A stretch of 64,000 bases of DNA from the NCBI GenBank assembly GCA_036389275.1, contig DASVQE010000065.1:1-64000 (forward strand). The letters run 5' to 3'. The notes beneath the pieces are model-generated. The model ran no database searches. It was not told the origin of the DNA and saw nothing but the letters and a program-made list of their open reading frames with translations. Source of the stretch: QHVT01 sp036389275 (GTDB lineage Bacteria; Acidobacteriota; Thermoanaerobaculia; Gp7-AA8). Shown one piece after another: positions 46,078 to 54,656 of the stretch (the first letter of the stretch is position 1; every line of letters starts with the position of its first letter). The position numbers were made by a program, and so were the translations under genes.

Positions 46078-47390
46078 GCGCGTTCGGGCTGATGTGTCGG
46101 TAGCCTCACTATATCGCGGGAAATCGTACTCAGCGCAGCCTCAATTCCGCGTTGCGCAAGCGCGCACCGCAACGCACGTAGCGAGGCCACGGCACTAGTC
46201 GCTTCCATGGACGCGCGAATCTCAGCTAGCGCGTTACGACGTGCGACAGCCTCGGCATTACGGCGTCCGGTGCGCCGTCCAGAACGTCGCTCATAGTCGG
46301 GGCGAATGTGCCGCAGATGTAGCGACTTGGCCTCGCTCACCTTCACGCGTAGTTTATCCGCGAGCGTCACGTTTCGCCAACTATAGTCCTTACGTGTCGC
46401 CGCCATAACGGCCTGTCGTACCTGGACTTCGCGAAGAGGCGGCCGGCACCGGACCGCTAATGAGCGCACCTGGCGCAATAGGTCCTCCTCGCGATGCACG
46501 CCCGATTGCCTAAGAAGACTCGCGTGGATTACCGCCGCACGATTCCGCTCACCGGCAGTAAAGCCGCCGCGCGCCTGTTCTATTGCTACGAAGTCATTGA
46601 GGCGCTGCTTCGCAAGCGCGCGCTTCCCTTCAGCGCGACGCGTCGTCGCCGTCGGTTCGCGAGCGGAGACTGGCGAGCGCGGAAGCGTTCGTGATAAACC
46701 GCGGCCGGAGGTGATACTCAACCTTGCGGCGAGGTCAGCGAGCGTGTAGAGCGTCCCGTCACCTATATGCTTGACGTAGGTCACGCTTTTACCGTTGACA
46801 CTGCCAGGGACACGTGTGGCGCGGCTAAGGTCCATCGAGTTTCGGTCGGCACCGAGGCGCGGTTGAGCGGAGTTGAACGTGTCAACGAGCGTGCGGAGAA
46901 CTGCACTCAATACGTCGCGGTTCTGCCGCGTTGCGCGCGGCGCGTATCCATCGCCGTCATCGGATCGCAATAGCCAGTAGCACCAAGCTCCGCGCCCGCT
47001 CGCAGCTACGACGGACGGTGGCGGAAGCTGCGTTGACACTAATGTCTCGATCAACAACGCGGCCCCGACCTGCCATGTCAGGCCGTCGCGAAAGTCCAAG
47101 TCGACCCACGCGGCGTTCAGCCGCCGCAAATCCTTCTGGTTCGCCGTGGCTCCGCGCCAAAAGCCGTTGATAAGAAAGAATCCATCCTGCCGATATCGCA
47201 TAAGGGAGCGCTTTGTGAGCTCCCCCACCGGACCCGACCACTGCTCATCCGGTGCAGCGCCTGGCGTCGGTACTTGGGGACGCCTCAGCACGACAAACGA
47301 ATCAGAATCGCGGTGGAATAGCCTAACGGCCGACAAATCGGGACGCTCAGGAGCATCGGAATGCAGAAGGTCCTGCAATGTAGGATACAT
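46074..47390 (-). CDS. Primase-like replication protein (archaeo-eukaryotic primase fold)
   Basis: 438 aa. NAAWVDLDFRDG (catalytic Asp97 and Asp99), SGRGAWCYWLL (131-141) and the distal MDLSRATRVPGSVNGK follow the order of AEP-type primases and Rep proteins of plasmids and islands. The position usually held by His in the second motif is Trp136, as other SGRG-type Rep proteins also lack it. The C-terminal half is basic and probably binds DNA; no helicase domain is present. It probably starts element replication. It lies directly downstream of the zinc-ribbon gene. Confidence 0.72.
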   Translation of the reverse strand: MYPTLQDLLHSDAPERPDLSAVRLFHRDSDSFVVLRRPQVPTPGAAPDEQWSGPVGELTKRSLMRYRQDGFFLINGFWRGATANQKDLRRLNAAWVDLDFRDGLTWQVGAALLIETLVSTQLPPPSVVAASGRGAWCYWLLRSDDGDGYAPRATRQNRDVLSAVLRTLVDTFNSAQPRLGADRNSMDLSRATRVPGSVNGKSVTYVKHIGDGTLYTLADLAARLSITSGRGLSRTLPRSPVSAREPTATTRRAEGKRALAKQRLNDFVAIEQARGGFTAGERNRAAVIHASLLRQSGVHREEDLLRQVRSLAVRCRPPLREVQVRQAVMAATRKDYSWRNVTLADKLRVKVSEAKSLHLRHIRPDYERRSGRRTGRRNAEAVARRNALAEIRASMEATSAVASLRALRCALAQRGIEAALSTISRDIVRLPTHQPERA

Positions 47391-47615
47391 TTAGGTACGA
47401 GCGGCCTGCGCAAGAACAAGGATTCGAAACTCCGCGTCAGTCACTGCGGTGCGGTCATCCGCGAGCTGCACCAGGTTCCGCCAAGCGGCGGCGGTAATGT
47501 CGCCGCCGTGCTTGCGGCGGTGCGCTAGGGTCCGGCAACGTGTCGAGCAGTAACGGCGATCTGCACGACTATGAATGGCCAAAGCGCTACCGCACTCCGT
47601 GCAGGGCCGTCGCAT
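47391..47615 (-). CDS. Small zinc-ribbon-like protein
   Basis: 74 aa. Cys5 and Cys8 (CTECG) with Cys23 and Cys27 (YCSTRC) make a likely zinc-binding knuckle, followed by a basic stretch (RTLAHRRKHGG). Its stop touches the primase-like start, and its own start touches the excisionase-like stop, giving a three-gene operon. It may help the primase bind DNA (inference). Confidence 0.6.
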   Translation of the reverse strand: MRRPCTECGSALAIHSRADRRYCSTRCRTLAHRRKHGGDITAAAWRNLVQLADDRTAVTDAEFRILVLAQAART

Positions 47616-47843
47616 TTATCGGCCTCCCCGTCTCGTCGCCGCGAGGTAAGCGTCGATTTCGGAGTCGCCGATCAGCTTCCGTCCGCGGATCAGGTGATAG
47701 CCAATGTTGCCGTCGTTAATTTCACGCCAGATGGTCTGGCGGCTGACACCGATGAGTTTTGCTGCCGCATCGATTCCGTAACGTTTCTCGAGCCGGCGCT
47801 CCTGTGCAGCACTCGTAGCACCGCTGTTGATTCCAACACTCAT
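47616..47843 (-). CDS. Excisionase-family DNA-binding protein
   Basis: 75 aa. GIDAAAKLIGVSRQTIWREINDGNIGYHLIRGRKLIGDSEIDAYLAA is the full HTH_17/excisionase winged fold (helix-turn-helix, wing, C-terminal helix). It lies between the integrase and the replication genes on the same strand, the usual place of a recombination directionality factor. About 97 bp separate it from the integrase stop, including a GC-rich hairpin near 47866-47890. Confidence 0.75.
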   Translation of the reverse strand: MSVGINSGATSAAQERRLEKRYGIDAAAKLIGVSRQTIWREINDGNIGYHLIRGRKLIGDSEIDAYLAATRRGGR

Positions 47844-47940
47844 AACCTCATTCCCCTCCGGATAGAGCTCCCGCCATTACGGGGCGGGCTCCGCGCGCGC
47901 GTGGGTGTGCGCGCAGCGATCGGCACAAGGTGAACTTCGG

Positions 47941-49047
47941 CTATCTGGCGGTGAGAATGTCAGCCGCGCGGCTAAGAAGGTTAGTCGTGGCGTTCACGTA
48001 CCGGTAGGTAGTGGCAGCCTGCGTGTGGCCGAGAATTCTGCCGATCTCCATACCCGAGAGCCCACCCTCTGCGAGCCGTGTGGCGGCGGTATGGCGGCAG
48101 TCATGAAACCGGAAATCGACGACACCCGCAATCGACGCAACCCTCGTGAATGCCTTGTGGAATGTCTTGATTCCGCCAAATACGAGGGCGTCCGGTGATG
48201 GCTCATTCAGCCGCAACTCTCTGAGCTCTGCGGCTAACCGTGGCGTGATCTCTACTTGGCGCTGCCGCATCGTCTTCGTGTTGAACGCGCGAACCGTAAC
48301 CACACCCGTCGTCATGTCTACGTCAGACCATCGAAGCGATAACAACTCACCGCAGCGCATCCCGGTATCGAGCGCTGAAATCAGAATCGGCCGGACGTGC
48401 CCGCACTTCGGCGCTGCACAGGCTTCGAGCAGCCGCGCTTCCTCGTCTTTCGTCAGCACGCGACTTCTGTGCTGCTCATCCGCGCTGGAAATTAGCGGGT
48501 CTCCCGCAAGCACCGGGTTGCCGACCATCCAGCGCTCTCGCACCGCGATCGTAAACATGCGCCGAAGCACGGACAGCTCCCGATTAACGCGAGCAATAGA
48601 TCGCGGCTTTCCGCGACTCGTCGGCGTATCCAGGCGAGCCTCACGAAAGCGCTGCACGTCCCCCGGCGTGATTTGTGCGAGCCGTCGCGCGCCGAAGCTC
48701 GGCAGAAGCGCCTGCGTGACGATCTGCCGCACCGACTTCCATGAGCGGAGCCCCGCCACCTTCCTACCTGCAACGTACTTTGGTTCTCGCGCAAATGTGG
48801 TGAGGTAATGCTGGCTCAGCTCAGCGAAGGTATGCAGGTGTGCGAGCGGCGCGCCACCTCGCACCTGCGCAACAAGAGCATTTCTCAACTCGGCAGCCGC
48901 TGCCTGCGTCCGAGCGCGCTTCGTCAGCTCGCGACGCTTGCCGCTTACCGGATCGGTGAAAGTTACACGCGCCACCCACGCGCGCTTCCGTCGTCCGTCC
49001 GCGCCCTTGAATTCCCGCTTCGTCACCGACCCGATAGCAGCCCTCAT
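47941..49047 (-). CDS. Tyrosine integrase of the element
   Basis: 368 aa from ATG 49047, which has AAAGGAG upstream. Residues 1-60 are the arm-binding beta-sheet domain (REFKGADGRRKRAWVARVTF), about 72-175 the SAM-like core-binding domain, and 195-368 the catalytic domain. All catalytic residues are visible: Arg231 (TGMRCGE), Lys258, His315-x-x-Arg318 (HDCRH), His341 (LGHT) and Tyr350. Adjacent to the right att site, so it most likely recombines the tRNA-Arg anticodon-arm site. Confidence 0.95.
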   Translation of the reverse strand: MRAAIGSVTKREFKGADGRRKRAWVARVTFTDPVSGKRRELTKRARTQAAAAELRNALVAQVRGGAPLAHLHTFAELSQHYLTTFAREPKYVAGRKVAGLRSWKSVRQIVTQALLPSFGARRLAQITPGDVQRFREARLDTPTSRGKPRSIARVNRELSVLRRMFTIAVRERWMVGNPVLAGDPLISSADEQHRSRVLTKDEEARLLEACAAPKCGHVRPILISALDTGMRCGELLSLRWSDVDMTTGVVTVRAFNTKTMRQRQVEITPRLAAELRELRLNEPSPDALVFGGIKTFHKAFTRVASIAGVVDFRFHDCRHTAATRLAEGGLSGMEIGRILGHTQAATTYRYVNATTNLLSRAADILTAR

Positions 49048-49082
49048 CCCCGCTCCTTTCGCCCGGCACTCCCATACCGGCA

Positions 49083-49154
49083 CCCACGTTCCGCTCAACC
49101 CTCGGCAACGTGGGGGACAACGTGGTCATATAACTAGCTATTGCGAACTAGCTA
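49083..49154. promoter_or_regulatory. Candidate integrase arm-type sites
   Basis: Between the integrase start and the right att core: CCCACGTT (49083-49090) and its inverse AACGTGGG (49107-49114), a direct pair CAACGTGG (49106-49113 and 49118-49125), and a direct pair AACTAGCTA (49132-49140 and 49146-49154). This cluster of short repeats is what an attP arm looks like. Confidence 0.55.
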
Positions 49155-49200
49155 AATCACTGACCTGGAACGAGAAGGGATTTGTGGCCCGCACCTCAGC

Positions 49201-49245
49201 ACGGTTTAGGAAACCGCTGCTCTATCCAGCTGAGCTACGGGGCCG
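49201..49245. repeat. Right att site with truncated tRNA-Arg
   Basis: A 45-bp copy of 38920-38964: the 5' half of tRNA-Arg on the minus strand. Beyond it (49200 to 49181, minus strand) GAGGTGCGGGCCAC resembles the tRNA 3' half with the T-loop deleted. It cannot make a functional tRNA. Confidence 0.93.
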
Positions 49246-49337
49246 TGGCCAGGGACGGCGGGATACGGCAAAAGAGTACCACGCGCGGCGGCGCCGTGGC
49301 GTTCAAGTTGCAGTTATTTGAAGTCGAAGGAGGCAGT

Positions 49338-49577
49338 ATGAACAAGAACAATCGCACCGATGCCGAAGAAGCCGTCGCCAATCAGGCCGGCGGAGTCCTC
49401 AACCAGATCAAAGGGCGCGTGAAGCAGGCGGCCGGCGACCTCACCGGCGACCACTCGATGCATGCGAGCGGCACCAAAGACCGCATCAAGGGCAATCTTC
49501 AGGAAGCCTACGGCAACATCAAAGAGAAGGAAGACGAGATCGAGCGCAAGCTCGGCGTCGACGACGACCGCATCTGA
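49338..49577 (+). CDS. CsbD-family stress protein
   Basis: 79 aa from ATG 49338 with GAAGGAGG upstream. NQIKGRVKQAAGDLTGD is the CsbD signature, followed by a second KG-NLQEAYG half. These small helical proteins are strongly induced in general stress in many bacteria; their biochemical role is unknown. It is the first chromosomal gene right of the element. Confidence 0.9.
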   Translation: MNKNNRTDAEEAVANQAGGVLNQIKGRVKQAAGDLTGDHSMHASGTKDRIKGNLQEAYGNIKEKEDEIERKLGVDDDRI

Positions 49578-49602
49578 CGCGGCACCCCACGGCAATCACT
49601 CC

Positions 49603-49632
49603 GCGAACGGCGCGCACACGCGCGCCGTTCGC
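49603..49632. terminator. Perfect 13-bp hairpin between csbD and tolQ
   Basis: GCGAACGGCGCGC (49603-49615) pairs with GCGCGCCGTTCGC (49620-49632) around ACAC. No U-tract, but the stem is strong and lies 25 bp after csbD, so it likely ends that transcript or stalls it ahead of tolQ. Confidence 0.65.
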
Positions 49633-49649
49633 ATGTTAGTCTCCGCGCC

Positions 49650-50309
49650 GTGCAACTCTGGGAGGCGTTTTTTCACACCGGATGGGTCGGCAAATCCGTC
49701 CTCGGAATCCTGCTCCTCTTCTCGATCGGCTCCTGGGCGGTGATGATCGCCGTGAGCCAGCGCTTCCGCCGCTCCGCGCGCGCGTCGAAGCGCTTCATGG
49801 GTCTGTTCCGCAAGGCAAAACGGCTCGCTGACGTGCAGTCGGGCATCGGCCCGGTCGCGCAGTCATCGCTGGTCGGCCTCTTCCGCGCCGGCTACGCCGA
49901 GATCGAGGCGCAGATCGCGCACAGCGACGGCGGCAAGCAGTTGGTCCGCTCGCTCGACTCGGTGGAGCGCTCGCTCGTCCGCGCCGCGCGCATCGAGTCG
50001 GCGCGCCTGAGCCGCTTCGTTCCCTTTCTCGCCACGACCGCCGCCGCCAGTCCGTTCATCGGACTCTTCGGCACGGTGTGGGGCATCATGGATGCGTTCG
50101 GCACCATCGGCGCCACCGGCTCGACTTCGATCACCGCCGTCGCGCCGGGCATCAGCGAGGCGCTGATCAACACCGCCGCCGGCCTCTTCGCGGCGATCCC
50201 GGCGCTCCTCGCCTACAACCACTTCGTGCAGAAGCTGCGCTCGGCGCGCGGCGAGATGGACGACTTCACGCTCGAGTTCCTCAACCTCACCGAGAGGAAC
50301 TTCACCTGA
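49650..50309 (+). CDS. tolQ: Tol-Pal proton channel subunit TolQ
   Basis: 219 aa from GTG 49650 (no better start in frame). Three transmembrane helices: GKSVLGILLLFSIGSWAVMI (about 14-33), and a pair around 125-150 and 165-190, with the family motif FIGLFGTVWGIMDAF. TolQ with TolR forms the inner-membrane motor energised by the proton gradient. It opens the six-gene tol operon; the order tolQRAB-pal-cpoB is conserved in Gram-negative bacteria. Confidence 0.93.
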   Translation: MQLWEAFFHTGWVGKSVLGILLLFSIGSWAVMIAVSQRFRRSARASKRFMGLFRKAKRLADVQSGIGPVAQSSLVGLFRAGYAEIEAQIAHSDGGKQLVRSLDSVERSLVRAARIESARLSRFVPFLATTAAASPFIGLFGTVWGIMDAFGTIGATGSTSITAVAPGISEALINTAAGLFAAIPALLAYNHFVQKLRSARGEMDDFTLEFLNLTERNFT

Positions 50310-50357
50310 GCATCGGCAGACGTTACTCGGCGCGCTTCGTGCGCGTCTAAGAACTCG

Positions 50358-50787
<430 letters not shown>

Positions 50788-50807
<20 letters not shown>

Positions 50808-51546
50808 CGTCCTCACGCAGCGGGCCGCGCTCGACCGCGGCGCCGGCACCGCCATCGCCATCTCGCTCCTGCTGCACGGCGGACTGACGGCGCTGGCGGT
50901 CTACGCGGCGACGCACTCGATCGCGCCGAAGCCCGCCACCTCGGTGCAGATCCAGTTCGCGCCGATGCAGCCGGCGCAGAGCGCGCCCGCCGCGCGGCGT
51001 ACGCCCGCGCCGAAACTCGAGGAGCCGCAGCCGGCGAAGGTCGAAGAGCCGAAGGCGAAGATCGAAGAGCCGAAGCCCGCCGTGCCGCCGCCGCAGAAGC
51101 CGCCGGAGAAGAACGCCGTCCCGTTCTCGCCCTTTGGACGCTCCACGAAGAAGGGCACCGAGAACGCCGAGCCGAAAGCGGCGCCGCCCGTGCAAGCTCC
51201 GGCAACCGGCACCGCACCGCCGGCAGGACCGGAGGTGCCGGTCGGCGGCGCGGGCGTCACCGGACTCGAAGGCGGCGACTTTCCGTACACGCTCTACATC
51301 GAAGGCATGCAGCGAAAAATCGGCAGCAACTGGTTCCGTCCGGCCATCGCCACCGGCACGCCGGTGATCGTCTACTTTCGCATTCAGCGCGACGGCACGA
51401 TCAGCGAGGCGCGGGTCGAGACCTCGAGCGGCAACGGCACCGTCGACCGCGCCGCGCTGAGCGCCGTGCGCAGCTCGACGCCGCTCAATCCGCTGCCGTT
51501 CAACTACAACGGTACTTACCTGGGAGTGCGACTGACGTTCCGATGA
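50788..51546 (+). CDS. tolA: TolA/TonB-like energy transducer
   Basis: 252 aa: one N-terminal transmembrane helix with the SLLLH His typical of TolA/TonB (about 23-42), a long Pro/Glu/Lys-rich periplasmic linker (about 60-165) and a C-terminal TonB/TolA domain (about 170-252, with IVYFRIQRDGTISEARVETSSGN). The gene order tolQ-tolR-tolA-tolB makes it TolA by position, although the C-terminal domain is of TonB type. Its stop overlaps the tolB start (ATGA). Confidence 0.87.
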
Positions 51547-52826
51547 AGACACTACTGGCCACGCTCACGATGCTCTGCGCCGCGACCGCGTTCGCGCAGA
51601 CCGACATCAACGTCACGCTGCAGCAGAATCAGGCGGCGCAGGTCGCGCGCATCGCCGTCCCCTTTCCCGACCTCGTGCCGCCGAACGCCGCGACCTCGCC
51701 GGCGCCGGTGAGCGCCGACGAAGTGCGCACCGGATTCTTCGGGCCGCTGACGCGCGACCTCGCCTACTCGTCGGTGTTCGCCATCGCGCCGCTGCCGCCG
51801 TCGGTGCCGGTCACGCCCGAGCTGCTCAAGCGCGTCAACGCGCAATATCACCTCAAGCTGAACGTCTGGCGCGAAGGCGACGAGCACATCGTCGAGGCGC
51901 GGCTGCTCGACGCCAGCGGCAGCGTGCAACTCGCCAAGCGTTACCGCTCGCCCGCCGCCGCGCTCGCGCGCACCGCGCACATGCTCGCCAACGAGCTGGT
52001 GCGCGCGGTCAACGGACGCGCCGGCGTCTTCCTCTCGCAGATCGCCTTCGCCTCGAACCGCACCGGCAACTGGGAGATCTGGCTGATGGACTGGGACGGC
52101 GCGAACCAGCGCCGCATCAGCTTCCACAACGCGCTCTCGATTCTGCCGAGCTGGTCGCCCGACAACGAGCGGATGGTCTACACCTCGTTCGTGCGCGGCA
52201 CGAGCGACATGTACATCATCAACCGCCGCGGCGGCGGCCGGATGCGCATCAACAGCGGCCTGGCGCTGAACACCTCCGCCACCTTCTCGCCGGTCGGCAA
52301 CGACATCGCTTTCGTCGGCTCGCTGCGCGGCAATCCCGACATCTATCTGATCAAGGACGACGGCTCGAACGTGCGGCGGCTGACCACGACGAGCTCGGTC
52401 GAGTCGACGCCGGAATGGAGTCCGAACGGCCGCACCATCGCCTTCACCTCCGGCCGCAGCGGCTCGCCGCAGATCTACATCATGGATGCGGAAGGGACGA
52501 ACGTGCGCCGCATCTCGTACGACGGCAACTGGAACGACGACGCGACGTTCTCGCCCGACGGCGAGCAGCTCGCCTACACCTCGCGCGTGAACGGCCGCTT
52601 CCAGATCCGCATCGCCAACATCGTCACCGGCGAGAGCCGCATCGTGGCCGGCGAAGGATCGAACGAGCAGCCGACCTGGTCGCCCGACGGACAGTGGCTC
52701 GCCTTCCAGTCGAATCGCACCGGGCGGTGGCAGGTCTACCGGATGCGCGTCGACGGCAGCGACCTTTTGCAACTGACGTTCGACGGCGAGAACAAAGAGC
52801 CCGATTGGTCCAAGAAACCTGAGTGA
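51543..52826 (+). CDS. tolB: Tol-Pal periplasmic protein TolB
   Basis: 427 aa. Signal peptide to about residue 19 (TAFA), N-terminal alpha/beta domain (about 20-165), then a six-bladed beta-propeller with repeated WSPD/FSPDG signatures (LPSWSPDNERMVYTS; ATFSPDGEQLAYTS; QPTWSPDGQWLAFQS). TolB binds Pal and is released by TolA. ATGA overlap with tolA. Confidence 0.96.
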   Translation: MKTLLATLTMLCAATAFAQTDINVTLQQNQAAQVARIAVPFPDLVPPNAATSPAPVSADEVRTGFFGPLTRDLAYSSVFAIAPLPPSVPVTPELLKRVNAQYHLKLNVWREGDEHIVEARLLDASGSVQLAKRYRSPAAALARTAHMLANELVRAVNGRAGVFLSQIAFASNRTGNWEIWLMDWDGANQRRISFHNALSILPSWSPDNERMVYTSFVRGTSDMYIINRRGGGRMRINSGLALNTSATFSPVGNDIAFVGSLRGNPDIYLIKDDGSNVRRLTTTSSVESTPEWSPNGRTIAFTSGRSGSPQIYIMDAEGTNVRRISYDGNWNDDATFSPDGEQLAYTSRVNGRFQIRIANIVTGESRIVAGEGSNEQPTWSPDGQWLAFQSNRTGRWQVYRMRVDGSDLLQLTFDGENKEPDWSKKPE

Positions 52827-52856
52827 AGCTATCATCGTGAAGGGAGTGGAAGAGCA

Positions 52857-53462
52857 ATGAAGAAGATGTCGAAACTGATCGCGGTGAGCGTGGTGCTGCT
52901 CGCCGTCGCATTCGCGCCCGCCTGCCGCAGCAAGAAGAAGGACATTCCGCCTCCGCGGACGACGCCCGAGACCGCCGCGCCGATCGTCGAGCCGCCGCCG
53001 GCGCAGACCAGCACCGACACGTCGGTGAAGGCACCGGACGACTTCGTCCGCGAGACGCCGGCTCCGACCGAGGAGACCATGCCGGCCGACATCGAGTCGC
53101 TGAATCGCTACGTGCAGGAGCGCGGCTATCTGCGCGATGCGTTCTTCAACTACGACGAGGCCACCATCGACGGCGACGCGCAGGCGGCGCTCGATGCCTC
53201 CGCCACCTGGCTCAAGAGCCGCGACGGCGCCGGCTACAACCTGCTGATCGAAGGTCACTGCGACGAGCGTGGCACCGAGCAGTACAACCTCGCCCTCGGC
53301 GACCGCCGCGCCAATGCCGCGCGCGAGTACCTGGCCACCCTCGGCGTCGAGTCCGGCCGCATCCGCACCGTGAGCTACGGCGAGGAGCGTCCGTTCGACG
53401 AAGGCCACGACGACTCGGCCTGGGCCAAGAACCGCCGCGCCCACCTGGTCCTGGTGCGATGA
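52857..53462 (+). CDS. pal: Peptidoglycan-associated lipoprotein Pal
   Basis: 201 aa: lipoprotein signal with Cys23 (FAPAC), Pro/Thr-rich linker (30-85) and a C-terminal OmpA-like domain (about 90-201). GHCDERGTEQYNLALGDRRA carries the Asp and Arg that grip diaminopimelate. It anchors the outer membrane to the cell wall and binds TolB. AGGGAGTGG lies upstream of the ATG; its TGA overlaps the cpoB ATG. Confidence 0.96.
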   Translation: MKKMSKLIAVSVVLLAVAFAPACRSKKKDIPPPRTTPETAAPIVEPPPAQTSTDTSVKAPDDFVRETPAPTEETMPADIESLNRYVQERGYLRDAFFNYDEATIDGDAQAALDASATWLKSRDGAGYNLLIEGHCDERGTEQYNLALGDRRANAAREYLATLGVESGRIRTVSYGEERPFDEGHDDSAWAKNRRAHLVLVR

Positions 53463-54328
53463 CGATGCGACCCGTTCGGATGATCGCCCTCGCGGGCGCC
53501 GCAATCGCGGCGCTCGCCGCCGGCGGCTGCGTCTCGACCTCCGACTTTCAGCAGGCGCAGCGCCAGATCGCCGAGCTGCAGGACGAGCTGGCGAACGTCA
53601 AGCGCACCGCCTCGAGCAAAGAGGAAGTGCAGGGCGTGAACGTGAAGATCGCCGAGCAGACCGAGACGCTGCTCAAGTCGAACGCCACGCTGGTCACGAA
53701 AGTCGACGACATCGAGGAGCGCATCCAGAACACGCAAGGCTCGGTCGAGCAGGCCACCTATCGCATGGAGCAGCTCTCGCAGCAGCTCACGCGCGCGCAG
53801 CGCGACATCGAGGACCTGCGCGCGCGCGTGACGGCGCTGCAGACGCCGCCCGCCGCCGCGCCGGCCGCGCCCGGCGCCACCACCGCGCCCGGCACGCCGG
53901 CCACCGGCGAGATGACCGTGCCGGCGCCGTCGATGCCCGCGGCCGACCCGATGCAGACGTACCAGGCGGCCTATCGCGACTACCAGCGCGGCAACTACGA
54001 CCTGGCCATCGAAGGCTTCCGCGACTTCCTCGGCACGAACGCGAATTCGGAGCTGGCCGACAACGCCGCCTACTGGATCGGCGAGAGCCTTTATTCCCAG
54101 AAGAAATATCGCGAGGCCATCGAGCAGTTTGACAGCGTCGTCACCCGATACCCGAAGTCCGACAAGGTGGCCGCGTCGCTGCTCAAGAAGGGCTACGCGT
54201 ATCTCAACGTCGGGCAGAAGGCTCAGGGAATCGTGCAGTTGCAGTACGTCGTGCACGAGCACCCGAAGTCGGCCGAGGCGCCGCTGGCGCGGCAGAAACT
54301 GCAGTCGCTCGGCGTCGAAACGAAGTAG
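53459..54328 (+). CDS. cpoB: Tol-Pal system protein CpoB/YbgF
   Basis: 289 aa. Lipoprotein-type signal peptide with Cys24 (AAGGC), a long coiled coil (about 30-130, QRQIAELQDELANVKR onwards), a Pro/Ala/Thr-rich linker (about 135-165) and three C-terminal TPRs (168-285). E. coli CpoB is soluble; the Cys here suggests a lipidated form. It ends the tol operon and overlaps pal by 4 bp (ATGA). A second, smaller homologue sits by bamD at 4278-4997. Confidence 0.9.
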   Translation: MTMRPVRMIALAGAAIAALAAGGCVSTSDFQQAQRQIAELQDELANVKRTASSKEEVQGVNVKIAEQTETLLKSNATLVTKVDDIEERIQNTQGSVEQATYRMEQLSQQLTRAQRDIEDLRARVTALQTPPAAAPAAPGATTAPGTPATGEMTVPAPSMPAADPMQTYQAAYRDYQRGNYDLAIEGFRDFLGTNANSELADNAAYWIGESLYSQKKYREAIEQFDSVVTRYPKSDKVAASLLKKGYAYLNVGQKAQGIVQLQYVVHEHPKSAEAPLARQKLQSLGVETK

Positions 54329-54371
54329 AATGTCGCGTTTTTTTAGTAACTCACATTAGCAGGAGCATTTC

Positions 54372-54635
54372 ATGGCGAATATTGCCTCGGCCGAAAAACA
54401 GAGACGTCAATCCGAAAAGCGGAAGACGCGCAACCGCGCGGGCAAGTCGGCTCTGCGCAGCGCCCTCAAGAAGGCGCGCACGGCCATCATCGGCGGCGAC
54501 GCCGACAAGGACACGCTGGCGACCGGCTTCTCGGCGATCGACAAGGCGGCCAAGACCGGCCTGATCAAAGAGAACACCGCCAACCGCTACAAGGCCCGCC
54601 TCTCCGGCGCGTCGAAGCGCAGCGCGGCGAAGTAA
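54372..54635 (+). CDS. rpsT: Small ribosomal subunit protein bS20
   Basis: 87 aa, highly basic, all helical: MANIASAEKQRRQSEKRKTRN at the N-terminus is the classic bS20 start that binds 16S rRNA. AGGAGC lies just before the ATG. It is 43 bp past cpoB, with an AT-rich TTTTTTT stretch in between. Confidence 0.97.
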   Translation: MANIASAEKQRRQSEKRKTRNRAGKSALRSALKKARTAIIGGDADKDTLATGFSAIDKAAKTGLIKENTANRYKARLSGASKRSAAK

Positions 54636-54656
54636 GCGGATCCGAATCTTCGCGGT

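Larger units (their letters stand above)
38965..49200. mobile_element. Integrated element in tRNA-Arg(CCT), satellite-like or defective prophage
   Basis: About 10.2 kb between two 45-bp att repeats, with a tyrosine integrase next to the right end. Cargo: AlpA-like and excisionase-like DNA-binding proteins, a primase-like replication protein, a zinc-ribbon protein, a serine recombinase, an XRE regulator, a BamE-like lipoprotein and a virion-type protein. There is no terminase, portal, capsid or tail gene. Base composition is visibly more mixed than the flanking chromosome, and large gaps are non-coding. The integrase-AlpA-primase set recalls Gram-negative phage-inducible islands. Confidence 0.88.
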
